8,438 nt of DNA, from NCBI GenBank assembly GCA_039798005.1, contig JBDKGV010000154.1, positions 1-8,438 on the forward strand, written 5' to 3'. A model generated the notes under the pieces. It saw only the letters and a list, made by a program, of their open reading frames with translations, searched no databases and was not told where the DNA came from. This DNA is from JBDKGV01 sp039798005 (GTDB lineage: Bacteria > Fibrobacterota > Fibrobacteria > UBA5070). Below, piece after piece: positions 1 through 5,841 of this stretch (the stretch's first letter is position 1; each line of letters opens with the position of its first letter). The translations under genes were made by a program, and so were the position numbers.

Positions 1-1534
1 CGGACAGCTTTGTGATGACGGAATCTGTCGAAAATCCATAGGCCACCGCGGACTGCCATGCCTTGCCCGAAAGCGAAATGGTCACAGGCTTTGCAGAAGC
101 GGACTTGTTGATCGCGATCACATGCAGGAGGTTCGGGTTCTTCGAATCAAGGCTTGCGTAGGTCGAGAAGACCGTGCTGTCGGGATTCTCCGCCGCCACG
201 TAGGTGTCGCCGAAGCCGTTGCCCTTGCCGTCGAAGTTGCGATAGAGACGGAAGGCCGCTTCCAAGCGCCCCGAGAAGGCGGTGTGCAGGTTTGCGGCTT
301 CGAGGTCGAGCTTTCCGAACACGCCCAGCACGTCGGCCAGCGCGATCGCACCGGACCAGTGGTTCTCGCCACCGTAGTTGTACTCCGTCACGGCAAGGCG
401 CGTGCCTGCCCATGCCGTGTCGATCGACTTCAGGGTGCGGGTGAGGATGCTCACCGGCTTGTTGCCGGTCATGCCGGTGATCCAGCTGTTCTCCAGGTAC
501 GATGCATCCCAAAGTGATCGGGGAGCCTGAAGGCGCGCCTCGATATCCTTGGCGGTGCCCCCATCCGACACGGCCGCCACATTGATGCGCGAGTCCCCCT
601 TGTCCTCCGGGTACCAATGGATGCCCAGCACATCGATCAACCGCTTGCCTGCTGCCTCGGAGCGTTTCTTCATCTCGCCCAGATAGGCGGCAAGGGCCCA
701 GTCGTACTTGGCGGAATAGGTGCTCCAGTCGGCGCATGCGGTCCAAGTCGTCGTCGCGTAGCCGCACTGCCACATTTCCATGGCACCGAAGCTCTCCAGG
801 CCGATCACCTTGACCGAAGGATCGACGGCCTTGATCGCCTTGGCCAACGCCTCGCTGTTGTCAAGCAGCTCCTTCATGGTGAGCGCCTGGGAATGGATGC
901 GCGCGTGGGTCGATGTCCACAAGGCGGGCTCGTTGTCCAACTGGTAGTAGGGCACACCGCCCTGGTCGGCACGACCGAACTTCTGCGTCAGGAAGTTCAC
1001 TTCCTCGTCCATGTACACGAAGGAATCGGTCGTTGAAGGCGAAAGCGTGAACGGCGATCCCTTGGCGAAGACCACCTTCTTCCAGCGCGCCGAGGGGGCC
1101 GTCTGAACCTCGCTCACGGCACCGGCACCGTCGGCGGCCACGTATCCCGCCATCTGCAACTGCACGATGGGCGCGCGCCCCAGTCCGAGGTTGCGCTCGA
1201 CGAAGCTTGCCACCGCACCACCGGCACCCGTGGCGGTGGGCAGCGGAGACTGGGTCATCCAACTGTCACTGGAGTGCTGCCAGTCGGAGCCGGCGCTGGA
1301 GAAGTTGTTCTCCCAGTTGTAGCCGGTCATGCGGTTTCCGCCCATGCGATCGGAACCCAGCATGGCGGAATCGGCGGCGAGGTAGGTCGCCTTGTCGAAG
1401 TTCGACAGATTGTTGATGCCATAAATGGCCGGATTGATCTTGTGGCCCGGTGCGTCGGTGCGCACGCGGATGATCGATGCTGCCGATCCAATCGCGGCCA
1501 AGGCAAGCAAGGACAGTGAGACGGTTCGCGTCAA
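1..1534 (-). CDS. GH44 endoglucanase/xyloglucanase, secreted (partial, C-terminus beyond left edge)
   Basis: This is an open frame of 511 codons that runs off the left edge, so the end of the protein is missing. Family GH44 enzymes cut internal beta-1,4 bonds in cellulose, xyloglucan and sometimes mannan, with retention of configuration. Visible GH44 hallmarks are NPAIYGINN (residues 34-42), GGNRMTGYNWENN (65-77) with the following GSDW, LDNEPALW (199-206), GIHWYPE (304-310) and TEYNYGGENH (383-392). By family knowledge, Glu202 would be the acid/base and Glu384 the nucleophile. The barrel is followed by the start of the usual beta-sandwich (from about 440). The N-terminus is a signal peptide (positive MTRT, then a Leu/Ala-rich core, cleavage near residue 19). 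The start is TTG at 1534-1532, five bases after GGGAGG; no ATG upstream fits this frame and ribosome binding site. The gene has its own leader, which is a duplicate of the GH26 leader. The family call is firm; substrate preference cannot be read from sequence. Confidence 0.93.
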   Translation of the reverse strand, partial: MTRTVSLSLLALAAIGSAASIIRVRTDAPGHKINPAIYGINNLSNFDKATYLAADSAMLGSDRMGGNRMTGYNWENNFSSAGSDWQHSSDSWMTQSPLPTATGAGGAVASFVERNLGLGRAPIVQLQMAGYVAADGAGAVSEVQTAPSARWKKVVFAKGSPFTLSPSTTDSFVYMDEEVNFLTQKFGRADQGGVPYYQLDNEPALWTSTHARIHSQALTMKELLDNSEALAKAIKAVDPSVKVIGLESFGAMEMWQCGYATTTWTACADWSTYSAKYDWALAAYLGEMKKRSEAAGKRLIDVLGIHWYPEDKGDSRINVAAVSDGGTAKDIEARLQAPRSLWDASYLENSWITGMTGNKPVSILTRTLKSIDTAWAGTRLAVTEYNYGGENHWSGAIALADVLGVFGKLDLEAANLHTAFSGRLEAAFRLYRNFDGKGNGFGDTYVAAENPDSTVFSTYASLDSKNPNLLHVIAINKSASAKPVTISLSGKAWQSAVAYGFSTDSVITKLS

Positions 1535-1547
1535 GGGTTCCTCCCGG
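1535..1547 (-). promoter_or_regulatory. Ribosome binding site fixing the GH44 TTG start
   Basis: GGGAGGAA lies on the minus strand with GGAGG five bases from TTG 1534-1532. It is identical in the GH26 leader. The strong SD compensates for the non-ATG start. TTCC just before it can pair with its GGAA end (TTCC-GGGA-GGAA), so a small hairpin could tune access. Confidence 0.85.
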
Positions 1548-1611
1548 AAATGCAGGTGTCCCCTCAATCTGGGTGCATCCCCGATTCCACGGTATCGCTT
1601 TCACCACTCAA

Positions 1612-1630
1612 GCGTTTTGTGGAATAACCA
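1612..1630 (-). promoter_or_regulatory. Candidate regulatory box TGG-N4-TCCACAAAACGC, upstream of GH44
   Basis: On the minus strand the site reads TGGTTATTCCACAAAACGC, followed by TTGAGTGGTGAAA. It ends 77 bases before the TTG start. It is the most conserved non-coding block shared with the GH26 leader. It could be an activator or repressor site or part of a promoter; no convincing -10 element is visible. Confidence 0.6.
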
Positions 1631-1651
1631 GCCGCGGATCGCACCTCGTCA

Positions 1652-1666
1652 TTCCCGAAACGGGAA
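1652..1666. other. Second palindrome overlapping the terminator hairpin
   Basis: The plus strand reads TTCCCG-AAA-CGGGAA, a perfect 6-bp inverted repeat with a 3-base loop. It shares four bases (1663-1666) with the 3' arm of the GH26 terminator stem on the minus strand, so in RNA the two hairpins compete. Confidence 0.5.
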
Positions 1667-1688
1667 GAGCTCCTTGCGGAGCTCTTCC
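1663..1688 (-). terminator. Strong hairpin downstream of GH26, probable terminator
   Basis: Perfect 11-bp stem GGAAGAGCTCC / GGAGCTCTTCC with a 4-base loop (GCAA on the minus strand), about 60 bases after the GH26 TAG stop and upstream of the GH44 box. The run after it is only CGTTTC, so it is not a textbook T-tract. It may be a weak intrinsic terminator or a 3' end stabiliser. The near symmetry means it would also fold in a plus-strand transcript. Confidence 0.6.
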
Positions 1689-1747
1689 TCTCAAGATCGA
1701 AGGATCGGTCCAGGGCGCTGCGCCGGTTCACTTCAAAAGGGCACCGC

Positions 1748-3694
1748 CTACTTGACGATCACCTTCTGGAAGTCGCTTCCCGTCTCCCCGATGATGCGAA
1801 CCACATAGAGACCTTCGCTGATGTTCTTCATGCTCAGGGAATGCGTTCCTGCGCTCAGGTTGCCGCTGTGGATGTTCGCGATGCGGTGGCCTTGGAGATC
1901 GAAGAGATCGACCGAGGTGTTTCCGGAACGGGCAAGGGTCAGTTGCATGCTCTTGCCTTGCACGGAGACCCGACTGGCCAAGCCCTTGGTGGCCGTATTG
2001 ATCCCGGAGGTCTTGCCGCTTCCCACGATCCCGGCGTTTGTCAGGTTCTTGCCCTGCTCGGTCGCGATGACCTGGGCCTTGTCGAAGTTGTTGAGGACGA
2101 TCGAACCGTCCACCACCACGTTGTCGAAAAACACGCTGCCCGCGAAACCCTGGCCGAAGATCTCGATGTAGACCTTGGAGAGGTTGCCCATGAAGTCGGC
2201 GTAATCGGTGCCGGTGAGGACGGTGGTGCCCTTGGCGGTGGTGGTGAGATCGATGGTGCACTTCGTCGAATCGCCGGCGTTCACCCAGCAACCCTCGGGC
2301 TGTGCCCAGCCCCAATCGGCGGCGGCATTGCCCAGGAAGGCCACGGTGAACCAGATCCCGGACAGGGTGTTCCCGTTGACGACGTTCAGGGTGAGGGACT
2401 TGGCCTTGGAGAGATCCGCAACGGTTCCCGAAGCGATGACCACGTTGCCCTTGGCCGTGTCGCCCGAAGGGGTGCTGAACTTGACGCGCAGCCATCCGTT
2501 CTTGGCGGTATCACCCGGCATCTTCTCGACCATCTTCCGTGCGGTGTCGAGCTTCCCGAGTTCATAGCTATTGGTGCAAACGCCGACCTTGGTCGTGGCA
2601 AGCGCATAGCCGCTCCAGCCCGGCATCTTGTCCAAGGTGATGGTGCATGGGTCTTCCATGTTGGCCTTCCACACGGCGTCCACGGTCTGGTCCAGGAACT
2701 TGCCGCTCCAGCTCTGGTACCAAGGCATCCACCACGACCACACGGTCCCGTTCTTTTTCATCGTGGAGGCATCGGGGATGGAACCGTTCTCGGAGACGGC
2801 CAGGATCTTGTCCGTCCCGAAGCTCGTGGCCAGCGCCTTGTGGCTTGTGACAAATTTCGTCGTGTAGTCCCAGGCCTCGTAGATGTCCTGGCTGATCACG
2901 TCGTACTTGGCGGCGCCCGGGTTCCAGTCCGCATCCGTCGCAAACTGCGGATTCCAGACCCAGACGAGGTTCTTCACGCCGTCCACATTGACCATGCGGT
3001 CGTAAATCAGATTGTAGAGCGACTGGAAGGCGGCGCCTCCCTTGGTGCCCCACCAGAACCATCCGCCACTTGCCTCATGGATCGGGCGGAAGATCGCCGC
3101 GACGCTGTCCTTCTGCAGAATCAGGAACTTTGCGGCGATCTCATCGATGTCCGACACGAGCTGCTTGTAGGTCGCAGACGTGGTGTCCCACGACGTCGTC
3201 CCGGCCTTGAAGCCCTTGGTATAGTCGAAGGTCGTGTAGGCCGTGGCGTTGCCGCTCTTGGTGTAGAAGGCGTCGACCGAGTCGCTCGGGTCCTTCCAGT
3301 GCCATGTGAAGGCGGGGATGCCACCCTTGCTCCACAGGTCCTTGGCGTGGGTGAGGGTCGAGTTCGTGTAGCTCTGGTACCAGAAATCGGAGGCCTTCAC
3401 GCCGGTCGCAAACAGGAAATCAAAGCCCACCAACGCCGGATATTTTCCGGTCTTGAGGAACATGGAATCAACATCCACGAGCGCCTTGACGTCAGTTCCG
3501 GATCCGACGTCCCCGGTCATCATCCCCGAGATCGTCCTGACCCCGTAGTTGACGGCCAGAAAGTTGTACAGCTTCTGGGCTCCACCGCTCGCACCGGCGG
3601 TGACCGGTGCATAGCTGACCGCCGCTTGGGCTGTCGTCGTGGCGAAGGTCAGTGCGGCGATGGCAAGCAAGGACAAGGATGCGGTTCGCTTCAA
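1748..3694 (-). CDS. GH26 beta-mannanase, secreted, with jelly-roll module and T9SS-like C-terminal tail
   Basis: Complete 648-residue protein that probably hydrolyses beta-1,4-mannan or galacto/glucomannan outside the cell. A signal peptide spans residues 1-24 (MKRT, hydrophobic core, cleavage after AQA). The GH26 catalytic domain covers about 27-345, with TWHWKDP (130-136), FRPIHEASGGWFWWG (202-216) carrying the His206-Glu207 acid/base pair, LVWVWNPQ (243-250), and nucleophile Glu302 in SENGSIPD. Residues about 356-534 form a beta-rich module ending in VFFDNVVVDG, similar to CBM11-type galactose-binding-like folds; its family is not certain. The last 75 or so residues (VDLFDLQGHRIAN, AGTHSLSM, EGLYVVRI, ending KVIVK) resemble type IX secretion sorting tails. 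The start is TTG at 3694-3692, five bases after GGGAGG. An in-frame ATG at 3742 would add 16 residues ahead of the signal peptide and is less likely, because the neighbouring GH44 gene has the same TTG arrangement. The stop is TAG, followed by a hairpin. Confidence 0.95.
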   Translation of the reverse strand: MKRTASLSLLAIAALTFATTTAQAAVSYAPVTAGASGGAQKLYNFLAVNYGVRTISGMMTGDVGSGTDVKALVDVDSMFLKTGKYPALVGFDFLFATGVKASDFWYQSYTNSTLTHAKDLWSKGGIPAFTWHWKDPSDSVDAFYTKSGNATAYTTFDYTKGFKAGTTSWDTTSATYKQLVSDIDEIAAKFLILQKDSVAAIFRPIHEASGGWFWWGTKGGAAFQSLYNLIYDRMVNVDGVKNLVWVWNPQFATDADWNPGAAKYDVISQDIYEAWDYTTKFVTSHKALATSFGTDKILAVSENGSIPDASTMKKNGTVWSWWMPWYQSWSGKFLDQTVDAVWKANMEDPCTITLDKMPGWSGYALATTKVGVCTNSYELGKLDTARKMVEKMPGDTAKNGWLRVKFSTPSGDTAKGNVVIASGTVADLSKAKSLTLNVVNGNTLSGIWFTVAFLGNAAADWGWAQPEGCWVNAGDSTKCTIDLTTTAKGTTVLTGTDYADFMGNLSKVYIEIFGQGFAGSVFFDNVVVDGSIVLNNFDKAQVIATEQGKNLTNAGIVGSGKTSGINTATKGLASRVSVQGKSMQLTLARSGNTSVDLFDLQGHRIANIHSGNLSAGTHSLSMKNISEGLYVVRIIGETGSDFQKVIVK

Positions 3695-3707
3695 GGGTTC
3701 CTCCCGG
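3695..3707 (-). promoter_or_regulatory. Ribosome binding site fixing the GH26 TTG start
   Basis: Same GGGAGGAACCC-TTG arrangement as at the GH44 gene. It supports TTG 3694 as the real start over the in-frame ATG at 3742, which would put 16 non-signal residues before the signal peptide. Confidence 0.85.
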
Positions 3708-3771
3708 AAATGCAGATGTGCCCCCAATCTGAAGGAACGCATCTCTCCGCAGGAACCATTTCACGGCCCAA

Positions 3772-3790
3772 GCGTTTTGTGGACTGACCA
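3772..3790 (-). promoter_or_regulatory. Candidate regulatory box TGG-N4-TCCACAAAACGC, upstream of GH26
   Basis: On the minus strand the site reads TGGTCAGTCCACAAAACGC, followed by TTGGGCCGTGAAA. It has the same distance to the TTG start as in the GH44 leader. It begins about 15 bases after the lipoprotein stop codon, which suggests that GH26 has its own promoter here rather than relying only on read-through. Confidence 0.6.
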
Positions 3791-3804
3791 CCCTTCTCCC
3801 CGAG

Positions 3805-4917
3805 TCAGGGAAGATCGCGTCCGTAGTAGCGCAGGTCGTCCAAACGGAAGTCCGCCGATTCGAAGACGATGAACTGCAGGAAGCGAACCTTCTTGGAATC
3901 CTGGGCCCAACTCCTTCCCGCATCGATCGGTGACAAGCTCGATGCCGGCACGGCGAATCGCCGCCAAGTTCCCGTCGGCTGGATGACCAAGGCGTGGCTG
4001 GTCACACCGCCGCCCGTGTCCGCAACCATTTCGACCCGGACGTTGCCGCTCCCCTTCGCCCAGAAGACCAGGCTGTCCATCCCGGAGAGGTCCACCGTTT
4101 GCGTCTCCGTGACTCCGAAGTGAAATCCCAAGAGCCCGAAGCGGATCCCGCTCGCCGGGAGAGTGAAGAAGGCGTGCAGGCTCGATCCCGAATGCGCATC
4201 CAAGGCATCCCGCATCGTGGCGATGTCGCGTACCGTAGGCGTGTCGGCTCTTTCACTTGCCACGTACCACCAACCACCGCCGGTCAGAAGACCCAGCCGC
4301 GTGCGGGTCTGGCTCCCTTCGAAGTCGTCCAGAAGCCATCCCGGTTCAACCGGCACATCGCCGTCGGTACTGCCTGGGATGAAGAGATCACGGTTTCCGC
4401 CCGAGCGCAGCGTCACCCGGGCCCACAGGTCGGCCTTGGGCCATCCCGAAAGATCAATCCGCCCCGAATCGTCGGTCTCGACCGAACGTCCGAGCCCGTA
4501 GGCCTGAATCCGGCCAGGAAGCCCACCGCCATTCCCATCGCGCAACTGCACCATTCTTGGGGCCGTCTTCTCCACAAGGATGCGACCCGGCGACAGTCCG
4601 GGATCGAGATCCACCAAGGCCCGGACGGAATCCATCCCGTCGATTCCCGCGACCTCCAGACGCCAGGAGCTGCCCGAAGGGTACTCGAACCGGAAGCGCC
4701 CCGTGCTGTCGGTCCGGGTTTCCCGGATCACCGTGGCCTGCAAAGACGCACTGGAGCGCAGCTTGAGCGATGCCCCGGCGATCCCCTTGCCGGAATTGCC
4801 CACCACGACCCCCGAGAGCGTCTCACCACCAAAGCCACCGCCACCCGCGGTCATCTGCTCCGAGGCGCAAGCGCCCAGCAGCGCCAGAAGCCCAAGCCCC
4901 TTGCGCCACCCCCTCAT
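3805..4917 (-). CDS. Lipoprotein with carboxypeptidase-regulatory-like and carbohydrate-binding-like modules
   Basis: 370-residue predicted outer-membrane lipoprotein. The signal sequence ends in a lipobox LGAC, with the acylated Cys17 followed by Ala-Ser (no Asp retention signal), then a Gly-rich linker (25-31). Residues about 34-90 look like a carboxypeptidase-regulatory-like/Ig repeat (LSGVVVGNSGKGIAGASLKL, then TRTDSTGRFRFEYPSG). A second, weaker beta segment spans about 115-180. Residues about 195-366 form a jelly-roll resembling CBM11 or CIA30-type galactose-binding folds: LLDDFEGS, DLSGMDSLVFWAKGSG, TWRRFAVPASSL, VRFLQFIVFESADFRLDDLRYYG. No catalytic motif is visible, so a binding or sensing role at the cell surface is likely. 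The ATG at 4917 overlaps the TGA of the upstream regulator (ATGA) and is preceded by GAGGAAGGA at good spacing. The frame stays open further upstream, but the lipobox fixes this start. It is probably co-translated with the TIGR02147 gene. The exact ligand is unknown. Confidence 0.82.
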   Translation of the reverse strand: MRGWRKGLGLLALLGACASEQMTAGGGGFGGETLSGVVVGNSGKGIAGASLKLRSSASLQATVIRETRTDSTGRFRFEYPSGSSWRLEVAGIDGMDSVRALVDLDPGLSPGRILVEKTAPRMVQLRDGNGGGLPGRIQAYGLGRSVETDDSGRIDLSGWPKADLWARVTLRSGGNRDLFIPGSTDGDVPVEPGWLLDDFEGSQTRTRLGLLTGGGWWYVASERADTPTVRDIATMRDALDAHSGSSLHAFFTLPASGIRFGLLGFHFGVTETQTVDLSGMDSLVFWAKGSGNVRVEMVADTGGGVTSHALVIQPTGTWRRFAVPASSLSPIDAGRSWAQDSKKVRFLQFIVFESADFRLDDLRYYGRDLP

Positions 4918-5765
4918 GCGTCCTTCCTCCCGTAGGCCAGCGGAAAGAGTTCGAGGTTGAGTTGCAGCACGCGATCCGGAACGGGGTCCTTCTCCGCAAG
5001 CGAAAGGAACCGCTCCACCAAGGAGCGCAGCTCGCTGCGCATCTGCTCCAAGGTCGCCGCCGAAACCGAAAGGGTGGCCCATCCATGGTACCGTTCCGGG
5101 CGCGGGAACCGCTCCAGCGCATCGCCCCCGAGGTCGTGGACCTGCCGCATGAAGCCTCGCGTGGCGGTCTCGGTGTAGGTCATCCCGGTGACCAGGCACG
5201 GATCCGTGCGCACGATGCCCTTGGCCGTGCGGTGCGCGAGTCCCAGCTCGAGAAGCAGTTCCAAGGAGGAGCGGATCTCCTCCGGCGTCGCGGCCGGGCA
5301 CAGACGCTCGGCCCATTGCGCCTCCCCTCCCACGAAGGCGTCGATGCCCAGAAGCTCTCGCAAGGCGGCGTGCCGCCAAGAGGCCAGGAAGGCGTCCTGG
5401 TCGTCGCGCAGCCGCGCCGCCGAGACCCCGCGCAGCTCCTGCAACCGCTCAAACAGGATGCGCCGCTTCGACGGCACCTCCTCCTGGTTGCACCCCACCA
5501 AGGCAAGGAAATAGTCCCGATCCCTTCCTTGCAGACCGATGCATTCGGCAAAGCGCAGGGCGATGTCCATCGAGATGTTCGACTTGCCTTGGAGCACCAG
5601 GCTGAAAAACGCATGGGACCGGTACCCCACCTCGCGGGCCAAGGCCCGGTACGAAAAGGCCGGCTCATTTTGCTTGCGCGCAGCGAACCAGTCCTTCAAG
5701 TACAGTCGGTAATCCAGATAGCCCAGAAGATCCGGCAACCTTGCGATGTTTTCCTCGGCATCCAT
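4914..5765 (-). CDS. TIGR02147 / DUF4423 family protein, putative transcriptional regulator
   Basis: 283 residues, a typical length for the TIGR02147 family, which is expanded in Fibrobacter and related bacteria. Visible family features are DLLGYLDYRLYLKDWFAARK (12-31), a helix-turn-helix-like segment FSYRALAREVGYRSHAFFSLVLQGKSNIS (37-65), then DIALRFAECIGLQGRDRDYFLALVGCNQ (67-94). A helical C-terminal domain follows (about 100-283), including LLLELGLAHRTAKGIVRTDP (170-189). There is no signal peptide or membrane segment, so it acts in the cytoplasm, presumably on DNA. The ATG at 5765 is the first usable start, since an in-frame TGA lies just upstream. However, the only SD-like stretch (GAAGG) touches this ATG, so a leaderless mRNA or a slightly later start (for example TTG at codon 10) is possible. 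It overlaps the lipoprotein gene by 4 bases, suggesting the pair works together. Family assignment is confident; DNA binding is inferred. Confidence 0.9.
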   Translation of the reverse strand: MDAEENIARLPDLLGYLDYRLYLKDWFAARKQNEPAFSYRALAREVGYRSHAFFSLVLQGKSNISMDIALRFAECIGLQGRDRDYFLALVGCNQEEVPSKRRILFERLQELRGVSAARLRDDQDAFLASWRHAALRELLGIDAFVGGEAQWAERLCPAATPEEIRSSLELLLELGLAHRTAKGIVRTDPCLVTGMTYTETATRGFMRQVHDLGGDALERFPRPERYHGWATLSVSAATLEQMRSELRSLVERFLSLAEKDPVPDRVLQLNLELFPLAYGRKDA

Positions 5766-5783
5766 CCTTCAATGATGCCATTT

Positions 5784-5814
5784 CGATGCGCTTGGCGCCT
5801 TGACGATCGCATCG
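5784..5814. promoter_or_regulatory. Inverted repeat upstream of TIGR02147 gene, possible operator
   Basis: CGATGCG (5784-5790) and CGCATCG (5808-5814) form perfect 7-bp inverted arms with a 17-bp spacer, 18 to 49 bases before the regulator start. The position suits an autoregulatory site. In GC-rich DNA a 7-bp repeat can also occur by chance. Confidence 0.3.
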
Positions 5815-5818
5815 CGTC

Positions 5819-5837
5819 TGGATTGTCCACAAAACGC
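5819..5837 (+). promoter_or_regulatory. Third TGG-N4-TCCACAAAACGC box, opposite orientation, ahead of the TIGR02147 gene
   Basis: The plus strand reads TGGATTGTCCACAAAACGC, an exact match to the 3+12 conserved positions of the two hydrolase boxes but inverted relative to the genes. It lies in the 76-bp gap between the exported-protein stop (5842) and the regulator start (5765), about 54 bases upstream of that start. A chance second occurrence of the 12-base core in a window this size is about 0.001 expected. Confidence 0.5.
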
Positions 5838-5841
5838 CGGC

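Larger units (their letters stand above)
1501..1630 (-). repeat. Duplicated leader cassette, copy 1 (GH44)
   Basis: This stretch aligns without gaps to 3661-3790 at 99 of 130 bases. Identity is concentrated in two blocks: 25 identical bases at 1531-1555, covering the ribosome binding site and TTG start, and 15 identical bases at 1609-1623, the TCCACAAAACGC box. The coding part gives signal peptides MTRTVSLSLLALAA and MKRTASLSLLAIAA. The middle (1571-1600) is diverged (13/30). The pattern suggests duplication of an expression cassette, followed by selection on the two end blocks. Confidence 0.9.
3661..3790 (-). repeat. Duplicated leader cassette, copy 2 (GH26)
   Basis: Partner of the 1501-1630 copy, at a constant offset of 2160 bases with no insertion or deletion. 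It spans the start of the GH26 gene, its ribosome binding site and nearly the whole upstream gap. The catalytic domains the two leaders serve belong to different GH families, so only the leader is shared. Confidence 0.9.

Noticed and set aside
1841..3787. Plus-strand open frame of 648 codons
   Set aside because: It is antisense to the GH26 gene, which has clear catalytic motifs. The translation is Gly/Val/Arg/His-rich with no domain, a usual by-product of GC-rich codon use on the other strand.
3795..3814. Possible terminator around the lipoprotein stop codon
   Set aside because: The 7-bp stem has one G-T wobble, the stop codon is in its loop and there is no T-run after it; too weak to call.
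3994..4935. Plus-strand open frame of 313 codons
   Set aside because: Antisense to the lipoprotein gene; low-complexity Pro/Arg/His composition, no motif and no plausible ribosome binding site.
4918..5379. Upstream extension of the lipoprotein frame to 524 residues
   Set aside because: The extension overlaps the well-conserved regulator gene, while the lipobox and strong SD place the start at 4917.
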